Shown here piece by piece: positions 47,267 to 55,562 of a stretch of 64,000 nucleotides of DNA. Location: the NCBI RefSeq assembly GCF_000376945.1, contig NZ_AQXU01000024.1, positions 186,001 through 250,000 of the forward strand, read 5' to 3'. A program made the position numbers and the translations under genes. How positions within the stretch are numbered: the stretch's first letter is position 1; every line of letters begins with the position of its first letter. The DNA is from Leeia oryzae DSM 17879 (lineage in GTDB: Bacteria > Pseudomonadota > Gammaproteobacteria > Burkholderiales > Leeiaceae). Under the pieces are notes generated by a model that searched no databases, had not been told where the DNA came from, and worked only from the letters and a program-made list of their open reading frames with translations.

Positions 47267-47353
47267 GGGGCAATGAACCTGAGCGCCAAATGGGCTATTG
47301 TACCTGATTTATAAGCCGAATTTACGTGCGTGCTCGGGATTTATTGTTGCATT

Positions 47354-47384
47354 TGCTGCCAGGGTTTCTGGTCTTCTGGCAGCA
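47354..47384 (-). terminator. Hairpin downstream of mlaA
   Basis: A perfect 9-bp stem, TGCTGCCAG (47354-47362) with CTGGCAGCA (47376-47384), stands 10 bases after the mlaA stop on the minus strand. It has no U-run, so termination would be partial or Rho-dependent. Confidence 0.4.
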
Positions 47385-47393
47385 GTCCTGATT

Positions 47394-48128
47394 TTATGGG
47401 GTGACTTCTGAAGCCGGAGCTTCTGGTGTCGGGCCCGGATCGTCTTCCAGTGGTGCGGGTTCAACCTGCCCGATAATCTTGTTTTGTCTGCCTTGCAGGT
47501 AAGTGCTTCTGACAAAAGCATATTCATCCGGTCCACTGGACTCCAGCAAGCTATCAACGCCCAGAAGTTGAGCCCGGGCATCCAGCACCCTCACCGGATT
47601 GATTTTGTCCCTGGTAGACGCTTCCGGCGAGATGTGCTGATACAGGGCAATGTTGGCTACAATATCAGAGCTATCCCGCAGTGTTGTGCTGCCAAAGAAA
47701 GGGAGGACCAGGTACGGGCCTGAGCCGAGTCCCCATTTTCCAAGCGTCTGGCCGAAGTCGGCGTCGTGTTTTTCAAGCCCCACTTTGCTGGCAACATCCA
47801 CCAGACCGACAACACCGACCGTTGAGTTGATGACAATGCGTCCCAGGTCACTGGCTGTCTGGTCCGGGTGTCCTTGCAGCAGGTTGTTCAGGCTGACAAA
47901 AATATCTCCAATATTATTGAAGAAATTGTGAACCCCCGTTCTGGCAGGTCTTGGCACTACCGCCGCATAGCCTTGGGCCAGCGGCTTGAGAGCAGCTTTG
48001 TCAACGGCAGAGTTGAACCGGTAAACCTGACGATTCAGCCCCTCAAGCGGGTCCCCCTGGTTTTCGGGTGTGGCACACCCTGCGAGCAGGAATGAACAGC
48101 ATAGGGTAACTGGCAATAATCGGCGCAT
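47394..48128 (-). CDS. mlaA: Phospholipid-binding outer-membrane lipoprotein MlaA
   Basis: MlaA removes misplaced phospholipids from the outer leaflet of the outer membrane and hands them to MlaC. The 244-residue precursor has a lipobox LLAGC and the family motifs DPLEGLNRQVYRFN, NFFNNIGDIFVSLNNLLQG, GLGSGPYLVLPFFGSTTLRD. An acidic, Pro-rich tail ends the protein. The frame continues 6 codons upstream to a TTG, but ATG 48128 (MRRLLP) gives a proper signal peptide. It closes the mlaFEDCBA series; in E. coli mlaA is unlinked. Confidence 0.95.
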   Translation of the reverse strand: MRRLLPVTLCCSFLLAGCATPENQGDPLEGLNRQVYRFNSAVDKAALKPLAQGYAAVVPRPARTGVHNFFNNIGDIFVSLNNLLQGHPDQTASDLGRIVINSTVGVVGLVDVASKVGLEKHDADFGQTLGKWGLGSGPYLVLPFFGSTTLRDSSDIVANIALYQHISPEASTRDKINPVRVLDARAQLLGVDSLLESSGPDEYAFVRSTYLQGRQNKIIGQVEPAPLEDDPGPTPEAPASEVTP

Positions 48129-48201
48129 GATATTCAAGTAAGTCAATGTTTGGTGAGGGGGCTGCTACTACAATTACATTAGCACGTGTGTTTTCTGCAG
48201 G

Positions 48202-48501
48202 CTAGGGTGCCAGGCAAAGCATTTCTTCCACGTGATACAACGCGACCAGTTGCAGCAAGGCGTCGGACGGCGAGGTGATCTTGAGGGGAAGATTGTATCT
48301 CAGCGCGAGACGTTTTGCATGGAGAAGCAGGCTGACAGTGGCCGAGTCTACTTTGGTTGCTTTGGCGCAATCCAGTTCGACAGAAGACCCGGCCAGACTG
48401 GCCAGGCCTTGTTCCAGCGAGGAAGCCAGCTTGCTAATGACGGCTAGCGAACTGTCTTCCGGCAGGAAAAATGTATTACCTGTCTGTGTCAGGGCAGTCA
48501 T
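48202..48501 (-). CDS. mlaB: STAS-domain protein MlaB
   Basis: MlaB is the cytoplasmic STAS subunit that supports the MlaFE complex. The 99-residue protein has the STAS pattern ELDCAKATKVDSATVSLLLHAKR, given here as VELDCAKATKVDSAT and VSLLLHAKRLA. Its ATG overlaps the mlaC stop (ATGA). Confidence 0.9.
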   Translation of the reverse strand: MTALTQTGNTFFLPEDSSLAVISKLASSLEQGLASLAGSSVELDCAKATKVDSATVSLLLHAKRLALRYNLPLKITSPSDALLQLVALYHVEEMLCLAP

Positions 48502-49109
48502 GGTTTGGCTTGCGGTTGCTGGTTTTTACTGGCCAGTTCCTTGATCAGGCCATCAATGCCGCTTTGCGTGACGACTTGGGAATAACTGCTGCGTTGCGCC
48601 GTGACAATAGAGCGACCTTCGGCGATGACGTCATAAACTTTCCATGTGCTGCCATTGCTGGCCATGTGATAGTCGACAGGAATGGCGGCTGCACCCGAGC
48701 GATTGACGACGGTTTTGACCATCACGTCTGTGCTGGTATCCGGGTCCTGAACCGGCTTGACGGTAATGTTGTCCACCTTGGTCGAGGTCAGTACATTGGA
48801 GTACGTCTGGATCATTAGCGTCTTGAATTCTTTAGTCAGGCTGGCTTGTTGGGCCGGGGTGGCGGAACGCCAGTTTTTGCCTACGACCAGTGCAGTCATG
48901 CGGGTGAAGTCAAAATACGGCAATAACTTCGCAGTGACTTGATCCCTGACCAGTTTTTCGTTGCCGGGCTTGTTATCCCGTTTCAGAATGGTCAGGACAT
49001 CCTGGGTGGTGGTTTTGACAAGGTCTTCTGCCGGATGGGCGTAAGCCGCTACCGAGACAAGACAGGCTGCGCCAGCCAGTAACCGGGTCATGTATTGAGT
49101 GTTCAGCAT
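48498..49109 (-). CDS. mlaC: Periplasmic phospholipid-binding protein MlaC
   Basis: MlaC ferries phospholipids between MlaA and the MlaFEDB complex. The 203-residue precursor has a signal peptide (MTRLLAGAACLVSVAAYAHP, cut after AYA) and the Tol_Tol_Ttg2 domain with YFDFTRMTALVVGKNWR and KVYDVIAEGRSIV. ATG 49109 has AGGAA 5 bases upstream; the frame also extends upstream into mlaD without sense. It lies 37 bases after mlaD. Confidence 0.95.
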   Translation of the reverse strand: MLNTQYMTRLLAGAACLVSVAAYAHPAEDLVKTTTQDVLTILKRDNKPGNEKLVRDQVTAKLLPYFDFTRMTALVVGKNWRSATPAQQASLTKEFKTLMIQTYSNVLTSTKVDNITVKPVQDPDTSTDVMVKTVVNRSGAAAIPVDYHMASNGSTWKVYDVIAEGRSIVTAQRSSYSQVVTQSGIDGLIKELASKNQQPQAKP

Positions 49110-49146
49110 GTGTTTTCCTGAATTCGATAATAATGTTGCTTTGATG

Positions 49147-49617
49147 CTATTGAGATGCTTTAGTTTCGGCCGCTTTGTCCAGCATGAACTTGCTGATAAG
49201 CTGTTCAAGTACCAGCGCGGATGACGTAATGCTGATGGTGTCGCCGTTTTTCAGCATGGCTTCATCGCCACCTGTCTCAAGTCCTACATACTGTTCACCC
49301 AGCAGGCCTGCGGTCAAAATGTCTGCAGAACTGTCTTTGCTGAAGTCAATGCCCTTAAACAGGAGAATGGTCACTTCTGCCTGATAGCGTTTCGGGTCGA
49401 AGCGGATGTCGGCAACCCGGCCAACCACCACGCCAGAGCTCTTGACTGGTGCATTGAGTTTGAGTCCGCCAATGTTGTCAAATCGTGCAATGACGCTGAT
49501 ACCATCATCCGACGTAAAACTGCTGGGGCTGCTTACCCGCAGGGCCAGAAAAATCACGGCAGCAATACCCGCTGCGACAAAGATTCCTACCCAGATATCA
49601 ATGGTAGAACGGTTCAT
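49147..49617 (-). CDS. mlaD: MCE-domain protein MlaD
   Basis: MlaD forms a hexameric ring on the periplasmic side of MlaFE. The 156-residue protein has one N-terminal membrane anchor (IWVGIFVAAGIAAVIFLAL) and one MCE domain (about 39-115; GGLKLNAPVKSSGVVVGRV, GLLGEQYVGLE). The C-terminal helical tail (LVLEQLISKFMLDKAAE) is shorter than in E. coli. It starts 1 base after the mlaE stop. Confidence 0.95.
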   Translation of the reverse strand: MNRSTIDIWVGIFVAAGIAAVIFLALRVSSPSSFTSDDGISVIARFDNIGGLKLNAPVKSSGVVVGRVADIRFDPKRYQAEVTILLFKGIDFSKDSSADILTAGLLGEQYVGLETGGDEAMLKNGDTISITSSALVLEQLISKFMLDKAAETKASQ

Positions 49618-49618
49618 G

Positions 49619-50398
49619 TTAGTTTCCTTGAAACATCAGTGCGGTAAGTACGAAGTCCAGCATCAGGATGACGACTGAGGACGTGACAACAGTGCGGGTG
49701 GTTGCGGCCGAAACCCCTTCTGCGGTTGGTTGGGCGTCATACCCTTCAAATACGGCAATCAACGACACGGCAATGCCGAATACCAGGCTTTTGATGCCGC
49801 CATTGACCAGGTCATAATGAAAGTCGACATTGGCCTGCATTTGCCCCCAGAAGATCCCATTGTCAATGCCGATGAGGGGGACCGCAATCAGGTATCCGCC
49901 AAAAATGCCGACCACATTAAAGAGAGCCGCCAGCAAAGGCATGGAGAAAACACCTGCCCAGAAGCGAGGTGCCACCACACGGGCGACTGGTTCAACGGCC
50001 ATCATTTCCATGGCGCGTAGCTGTTCGGTTGCCTTCATCAGGCCGATTTCCGCCGTGATGGCTGAGCCAGCGCGGCTGGCGAACAGCAGCGCAGCCAGTA
50101 CCGGGCCCAGTTCGCGTAGCAAGGACAGTGCGACCACTGTACCAACGCCGTCTCCGGAGCCAAAGCGTTTGAGCACTTCATACATCTGCAGGCCAAGCAC
50201 CATACCGACAAACAGCGCCGAAACACCGATGATGACCAGCGACATGACGCCAGTAAAATACATCTCGCGGATGGTCAGATGAAAGCGGCGGAAACTGGTG
50301 CCAGACTGGGTCAGCAAAAAGCCCATAAACCGGGCTGCAAACCCAAGACGAGCCAGTGAGCGGAGGGTGATCCTGCCAAGCCATGCAAAAAAATTCAT
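49619..50398 (-). CDS. mlaE: Phospholipid transport permease MlaE
   Basis: MlaE is the membrane subunit of the Mla ABC transporter. The 259-residue protein has the N-terminal amphipathic segment and about five membrane spans, with the family stretches VLALQ-type GMVLGLQMYEVLKRFG, LLRELGPVLAALLFASRAGSAITAEIG (in parts: LLRELGPVLAALL, SRAGSAITAEIG) and TEQLRAMEMMAVEPV. Its ATG overlaps the mlaF stop. Confidence 0.96.
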   Translation of the reverse strand: MNFFAWLGRITLRSLARLGFAARFMGFLLTQSGTSFRRFHLTIREMYFTGVMSLVIIGVSALFVGMVLGLQMYEVLKRFGSGDGVGTVVALSLLRELGPVLAALLFASRAGSAITAEIGLMKATEQLRAMEMMAVEPVARVVAPRFWAGVFSMPLLAALFNVVGIFGGYLIAVPLIGIDNGIFWGQMQANVDFHYDLVNGGIKSLVFGIAVSLIAVFEGYDAQPTAEGVSAATTRTVVTSSVVILMLDFVLTALMFQGN

Positions 50399-51207
50399 TG
50401 TTTGGCGCCCAATCCCAAGTCGGAAGAATAATCGTTGGCGGCGATATGGAAAGGAACCGGGCCGTCCGGTTCTGCATGAACAAACTGATGCACAAACGCA
50501 TCTGACGAATTGGAAATGTCAGCAGGCGTGCCTTCTGCAACCAGTTTGCCGGCAGACATGAAGTACACATAGTCGACGATTTTCAATGACTCGGGAATAT
50601 TGTGGGTGACCAGGATCGAACCGGTACCCAGTGCGTCATTCAGTTCTTTGATCAGGTTGGCAATGATACTCAGAGAGATCGGATCCAGACCTGTGAAGGG
50701 TTCGTCATACAGCATCAAAAGCGGGTCAAGTGCAATGGCCCTTGCAAGCGCTACCCGTCTGGCCATCCCCCCCGACAGTTCATGCGGCATCATGCGGGCA
50801 GCGCCTCGCAATCCGACGGCATGCAGCTTCATGAGGACCAGGTCTTTGACCATGTGTTCGGGTAGCTGAAAATGTTCCCGCAGCGGAAATGCAATATTGT
50901 CAAAGACATTTAAATCCGTGAACAGTGCGCCAAACTGAAACAGCATGCCCATTTGTTTACGCATCGCGTATTGATCGGCATGACTTTGTCCCAGTGTGGA
51001 CTTTCCCCGAAAGCGAATATCTCCGCTTTGTGGTTTTAATTGCCCGCCAATCAGTCTTAGTAAGGTGGTTTTCCCGCTACCACTGCCACCCATCAGAGCC
51101 GCTATCTGTCCTCGCTTAACATGTAGCGAAATATCTTGCAGCAAGGCAAGTTTGCCATATGAAAAGCAAACGTGGTCTAGCTCAAGCAGCGGCGCAGATG
51201 AAGTCAA
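50395..51207 (-). CDS. mlaF: Phospholipid transport ATPase MlaF
   Basis: MlaF powers the Mla transporter. The 270-residue ABC ATPase has Walker A LMGGSGSGKTTLLR, signature HELSGGMARRVALARAIA, Walker B LLMLYDEPFTGLDP and H-loop LVTHNIPES. It is the first gene of the mla operon and is divergent from the secretin gene at 51451; the 243-base gap holds both promoters. Confidence 0.96.
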   Translation of the reverse strand: MTSSAPLLELDHVCFSYGKLALLQDISLHVKRGQIAALMGGSGSGKTTLLRLIGGQLKPQSGDIRFRGKSTLGQSHADQYAMRKQMGMLFQFGALFTDLNVFDNIAFPLREHFQLPEHMVKDLVLMKLHAVGLRGAARMMPHELSGGMARRVALARAIALDPLLMLYDEPFTGLDPISLSIIANLIKELNDALGTGSILVTHNIPESLKIVDYVYFMSAGKLVAEGTPADISNSSDAFVHQFVHAEPDGPVPFHIAANDYSSDLGLGAKQ

Positions 51208-51450
51208 AAGTTACTCCGGAGCAATATTGAAAGTGGATGACAATTTTACAGACATGGTGCGACCTAGCCAAGTTATTGAATTGTAAATAATAGTTTTTTT
51301 CATGGTTTTGTCATTTAACAACAGTTATTGGCAGATATTGCCATATCAGCAGGGTGTTTTCATGTAGTTTCATGACAAATAAATTTTTGATTGACGGCAT
51401 AATGACATGTGTATATATTGCGCATCTTTTGAAAATACAATGTCATAAAT
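51208..51450. other. Divergent mlaF / secretin regulatory region
   Basis: 243 bases, AT-rich from about 51280 onward compared with flanking genes. It contains a strong plus-strand promoter (51391-51419) and four copies of ATGACA/TGTCAT (51309-51314, 51372-51377, 51402-51407, 51441-51446). The mlaF promoter on the other strand must lie near 51220-51290 but is not clear. Confidence 0.6.
51391..51419 (+). promoter_or_regulatory. Promoter of the MSHA-like operon
   Basis: TTGACG (51391-51396) and TATATT (51414-51419) with exactly 17 bp between them, about 31 bases before the secretin ATG. An ATGACA hexamer (51402-51407) lies inside the spacer and another TGTCAT (51441-51446) in the leader. Confidence 0.7.
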
Positions 51451-53211
51451 ATGAAGTCGTGTGCGGTACGCTTAACATCTGCTGCGGTGCTCATGCTGCT
51501 CCTGAGTGGCTGTGCGTCGCAGTCATTGCCTGTGGTCGATGGGCATCCTGCCCCTGCTACGGATATGCCATTAGCGCCGACATCATCAGCGATGCCTGAC
51601 ATTGTTGGTCCCAAGCCACAACCTGTGATCCAGCAAGAACGCATGAACGTGATTGTCAGCAAGGCCCCGGTTCATGATTTGCTGTTTGCCCTGGCGCGTG
51701 AAGCAAACATGAATGTAGACATCCAGTCAGGCGTTGATGGCCTAGTCACCCTGAATGCTATCGACCAGACCTTCCCGCAAATTCTGGCCAGAATCTCAGA
51801 ACAAGTCGATATCCGCTATGGGTTAAAGCATGGAACCCTGGTGATCGAGCCTGATACCCCTTTCCTGAAAAATTACCCCATCGATTATGTCAATCTGAGC
51901 AGAACGGCAAAGGGAGATGTGTCCATCTCGACGTCGATTGCCAGTCCCGGTAATGCTGGTGCAGCCAGTTTGAACAGTTCATCCACCGTCCTGACCAATA
52001 CAGTCGAGCATAATTTCTGGCGGACGCTGACGGAAAATGTCCAGGCGATATTGCGGGAAGAGGATCGCCTGGTTGTGGTCAGCCGGGCTGTGAATACCAA
52101 CCCGAGTGGTTCCAACAGCACAGCCAGTACACAAGCAGTGCCGGTGGGCAGTTCCGGGGCAATGCAGGTTCAGGCTGCAGCGGCACCGGCCAATCAGGAG
52201 GTATCAGTCAATGAGCGAGTCGTCAATGTGATCGCTAGCCCTGAAGGTGGGGTACTGGCTGTGAGGGCAACGGCCAGACAACACGAAAAGGTAAAGGCTT
52301 TCCTTGACAAGGTCATGCAAAGCGCGGGCAAGCAGGTGCTGATTGAAGCGACAATTGTCGAAGTGCTGCTGTCTAACGACTTCCAGGCCGGGGTGGACTG
52401 GAGCCGTTTGATGCAAGGCGGCAATGGATTCGGCATCTCGCAGCAACTCTCTGCTGGCAGGCTTTCTGCGGCGCCTGCTACTACGCTGACGTATAACAAC
52501 AAGGATAACGCGCTGTTTTCCGGGCAGTTCTCGGCCACTATCCGTTTGCTCGAGTCGTTTGGCAAAACCAAGGTGTTGTCCAGCCCCAAGGTCATGGCCC
52601 TGAATAATCAGACGGCTTTGCTGAAGGTGGTGGATGAGAAGGTGTATTTCACAGTCACGCTGGATGAATCCCATAATGACAAAGGCGATATTACCGACCG
52701 GAAATATACCAGCGCCTTGCATACCATTCCTGTCGGCGTGGTCATGAGTGTAGTGCCGCAAATCGGTGAGGACGACCAGATTACGCTCAATATCCGTCCG
52801 ACCATTTCGAGAATCACCGGTTACAAAGCCGATCCGGTGCCGCAATTGATGAATGCCAGTTTCCAGAATCTGGTACCGGAAATCCAGATGCGGGAAATGG
52901 AGTCCATCCTGAAGGTGCCTAACGGGCAAACCGTTGTACTGGGCGGGCTGATGCAGGACGAACTGATTTCTCAGAAAGATGGTGTGCCGCTATTAAGCCG
53001 TGTGCCCTGGATTGGTGACTTGTTTACCTATCAGAGTCAGACCAACACCAAAAGCGAGCTGGTGATTTTCTTGCGTCCGATGCTGGTCAATGGCGGGTTG
53101 AAACCCTCGACGCAGGCTGGTTATTCATCATTATTGCCTGACGCCAATTCCCTGGCCTCCCCTCAAGAGGTGCGCTCTCCTTCGACTATATTGTTTCCGG
53201 AGGGATCATGA
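51451..53211 (+). CDS. mshL: MshL-type pilus secretin lipoprotein
   Basis: A 586-residue outer-membrane secretin. It has a signal peptide with lipobox LLSG-C21, an N-terminal STN-like domain (about 65-130; NVIVSKAPVHDLLFALAREA), a Ser/Thr/Ala-rich linker (about 200-250), a secretin N1-like domain (ASPEGGVLAVRATARQHEKV) and the C-terminal secretin core (about 290-550) with VLSSPKVMALNNQTALLKV and VPNGQTVVLGGLMQDE. The order matches MshL of the MSHA pilus rather than PilQ or GspD. It opens the operon; its stop overlaps the next ATG (ATGA). Confidence 0.85.
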   Translation: MKSCAVRLTSAAVLMLLLSGCASQSLPVVDGHPAPATDMPLAPTSSAMPDIVGPKPQPVIQQERMNVIVSKAPVHDLLFALAREANMNVDIQSGVDGLVTLNAIDQTFPQILARISEQVDIRYGLKHGTLVIEPDTPFLKNYPIDYVNLSRTAKGDVSISTSIASPGNAGAASLNSSSTVLTNTVEHNFWRTLTENVQAILREEDRLVVVSRAVNTNPSGSNSTASTQAVPVGSSGAMQVQAAAAPANQEVSVNERVVNVIASPEGGVLAVRATARQHEKVKAFLDKVMQSAGKQVLIEATIVEVLLSNDFQAGVDWSRLMQGGNGFGISQQLSAGRLSAAPATTLTYNNKDNALFSGQFSATIRLLESFGKTKVLSSPKVMALNNQTALLKVVDEKVYFTVTLDESHNDKGDITDRKYTSALHTIPVGVVMSVVPQIGEDDQITLNIRPTISRITGYKADPVPQLMNASFQNLVPEIQMREMESILKVPNGQTVVLGGLMQDELISQKDGVPLLSRVPWIGDLFTYQSQTNTKSELVIFLRPMLVNGGLKPSTQAGYSSLLPDANSLASPQEVRSPSTILFPEGS

Positions 53212-53876
53212 GTGCAGTTGGAGACGATCGTCGTCCGGTTGTTAAGACAGAGATGAATCAGGCGTTACCCGCATGGGTACGGCCATCTGCCAGTGGGTGG
53301 CAAATGTCACGGCCGTTTTTGGCCTACGGTATTTTGTTGTTGGGTGCAGGCGTGGGTATTGGGTGGTTCTGGGCCGATTGGACGGAAATGATGGGGCTAT
53401 CCACTCATGATGCGCACCAGACCGTTACTGCAGTTATGTCATCAGTAGTCAATCCTCAGCCTACGGTGGGACTGATGCCTGTTACCAAGGCTACGCAGCC
53501 GGTGAGTGGAGACGCATTTGCAGGCATCTCGCTAACAACCGAAGTGTCCAATACTTCGCAGAGCTTGCCTGCCACAAACGACTGGGTGCATGTTTTATCA
53601 CGGCAAGAGCGTGCACATTACAAACAGCATACGCCACTTTCCACTTTGTTTGCTGCGTTTGCTGAGCGGGCCGATGACATATACAGCATGTCAGCCATCC
53701 CGGAGATGAGTGAAGAAGCGATACCCCGTGAAGTGGTGCAAACGCATTGGTGTGTTCACACCGGTCGGCCGGATGAGGCATGGGTGGTTTTGCCTTCCGC
53801 TATTTCCAGCGTATCTGAGGCGGGGTCTGATAGGGTAAGTCGCAATGACGGGGAGCTTGACCGCCATGGTTGCTAA
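53208..53876 (+). CDS. Bitopic membrane protein of unknown function in the MSHA-like operon
   Basis: I do not recognise this 222-residue protein. A 35-residue polar start is followed by one hydrophobic segment (PFLAYGILLLGAGVGIGWFW, about 36-55) and a periplasmic, Thr/Ser/Val-rich part, then a small region with SRQERAHYKQHTPLSTLF. The layout, with a short cytoplasmic part, one span and a periplasmic tail, recalls MshN or GspC/PilP-type linkers without visible similarity. It overlaps mshL by 4 bases and the ATPase gene by up to 32. Confidence 0.75.
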   Translation: MSAVGDDRRPVVKTEMNQALPAWVRPSASGWQMSRPFLAYGILLLGAGVGIGWFWADWTEMMGLSTHDAHQTVTAVMSSVVNPQPTVGLMPVTKATQPVSGDAFAGISLTTEVSNTSQSLPATNDWVHVLSRQERAHYKQHTPLSTLFAAFAERADDIYSMSAIPEMSEEAIPREVVQTHWCVHTGRPDEAWVVLPSAISSVSEAGSDRVSRNDGELDRHGC

Positions 53877-55560
53877 TGATGATCAGCGACTGGGCGGGAA
53901 ATTATTGCAGCAAGGTGTGCTGACAGCCGATCAGCTGGGTATTGCCTTGAAGGAGCAGCAGCATTCCGGCTTGTTGCTGGGACAACAACTGGTGCATCTG
54001 GGGTTCGTGACTGACACGGCCATTCAGCAGGCACTGGAAGCGCATTTGGGTCATAAAGTGATTTTGATGCTGGACCGGGTCGTTGCGGATAATGACGCGC
54101 TGGCCCTGGTCCCGGAAGAGCTGGCCAGACGTTTAAAGGTATTCCCATTAAGTTGGGACGTGGCCAGCCAGGTACTGGTGCTGGCCATGCAGACCCCCTC
54201 AGACGTCATGGCCCAAGACCTGATTCAATCTCGGCTAGCACGGCCTGTCATTCTGGATGTCTATCAAGCAGCTGCATCAGATATTTTGGCCGCTATCGAC
54301 ATGCATTACGGTAACCAGAATTCTGTAGATGACATTGCTGATGAATTGGAACACAACGTATCGCATGATGTCTCTGGCCCCCTTTCCGAACAGCCCGTTG
54401 TAAGGTTGATTGATGCATTCCTGATGGATGCCGTGCGGTCACGGGCATCGGATCTGCATTTTTCGCCAGAGCAGGGCTTTATCCGGGTGCGCTACCGGAT
54501 TGACGGTGTGCTACAGCAAGTCAGGTGTTTGCACAAGCGTCATTGGCCGGCCATGCTGGTACGGCTAAAAGTCATGACTGACATGAATATTGCGGAAACC
54601 CGGGCCCCTCAGGATGGCCGGATGTCCATGCTATTGCTGGGGAGAATGGTGGACTTCCGGGCATCCGTTTTCCCGACCCGACATGGCGAAAATGTCGTGT
54701 TAAGGGTACTGGATCGCTACAAAAAGCAATTGTCCCTATCCATGCTGGATGTGCCGGACTATCCCGAGTCGCAGCTAAAGGCGTTATTGCGACAGGTGAA
54801 TGGGCTGATTCTCGTTTGTGGCCCCACGGGCAGCGGAAAAACCACCACCTTGTATGCCATGCTGGGCGAGCTTAGCCATATGGGGGTGCATATCATGACC
54901 CTCGAAGATCCTGTGGAATATCCGGTGCCCTTGATTCGGCAAACGTCGATCAGCGATGCCGTCAAACTGGATTTTGTTTCGGGGATCCGTGCCATGATGA
55001 GACAAGACCCGGACGTGATGCTGATTGGTGAGGTGAGGGATGATGAAACTGCCGCCATGTCTTTTCGGGCAGCGATGACAGGGCATCTGGTGCTGAGTTC
55101 TTTGCATGCGCATTCGGTTGTGGGCGTGATTGCCCGCCTCAAAGAGCTGGGTATCAGCCATGCCGCCATGGCAGGGCAAATCAAAGGCATTATTGCTCAG
55201 CGTTTGTTACGCAAACTCTGCCCTGTCTGCAAAACCGGTTATACCGCAAATGAAGATGAAATAGCCGCATTGGGTGTGTCGGGCGAGGGCGCTAGTCCAG
55301 TTTTGTTCCGTGCTGTTGGTTGCAGGCAATGCCACGGTACCGGCTATCAGGGGCGGTTTCCCTTGATGGAAGTCTTGATCATGGATGACGAGCTGGCTGA
55401 ATGCCTGGAGCAGCAGGTCAGCCAGCTTCATCTGCATCGGATTGCTGTCAAGAAGGGCATGCAGACCTTGGCACGGCAGGCACAGTCCGCTGTGCTGCAC
55501 GGGCTGACCTCGCTGGAAGAGGCATCCCGTGTGGTGGTGATATACCAAGGGATGGTGTAG
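53845..55560 (+). CDS. mshE: MshE/GspE-type assembly ATPase with MshEN domain
   Basis: A 571-residue secretion/pilus ATPase. Residues 15-38 read RLGGKLLQQGVLTADQ then LGIALKEQ, followed by LGQQLVHLGFVTDTAIQQAL at 45-64, the two 24-residue motifs of the MshEN cyclic-di-GMP-binding domain. The ATPase core has the Arg-rich VRYRIDGVL, Walker A GPTGSGKT (326-333), MTLEDPVEY, Walker B DPDVMLIGEVRDDETA and the His box SSLHAHS; a zinc knuckle CPVC ... CRQCHGTGYQGR follows. It is a paralogue of PilB at 18376. ATG 53845 (AGGG 9 bases upstream) and ATG 53866 (GGGGAG 10 bases upstream) are both possible starts. Confidence 0.88.
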   Translation: MTGSLTAMVANDDQRLGGKLLQQGVLTADQLGIALKEQQHSGLLLGQQLVHLGFVTDTAIQQALEAHLGHKVILMLDRVVADNDALALVPEELARRLKVFPLSWDVASQVLVLAMQTPSDVMAQDLIQSRLARPVILDVYQAAASDILAAIDMHYGNQNSVDDIADELEHNVSHDVSGPLSEQPVVRLIDAFLMDAVRSRASDLHFSPEQGFIRVRYRIDGVLQQVRCLHKRHWPAMLVRLKVMTDMNIAETRAPQDGRMSMLLLGRMVDFRASVFPTRHGENVVLRVLDRYKKQLSLSMLDVPDYPESQLKALLRQVNGLILVCGPTGSGKTTTLYAMLGELSHMGVHIMTLEDPVEYPVPLIRQTSISDAVKLDFVSGIRAMMRQDPDVMLIGEVRDDETAAMSFRAAMTGHLVLSSLHAHSVVGVIARLKELGISHAAMAGQIKGIIAQRLLRKLCPVCKTGYTANEDEIAALGVSGEGASPVLFRAVGCRQCHGTGYQGRFPLMEVLIMDDELAECLEQQVSQLHLHRIAVKKGMQTLARQAQSAVLHGLTSLEEASRVVVIYQGMV

Positions 55561-55562
55561 CC

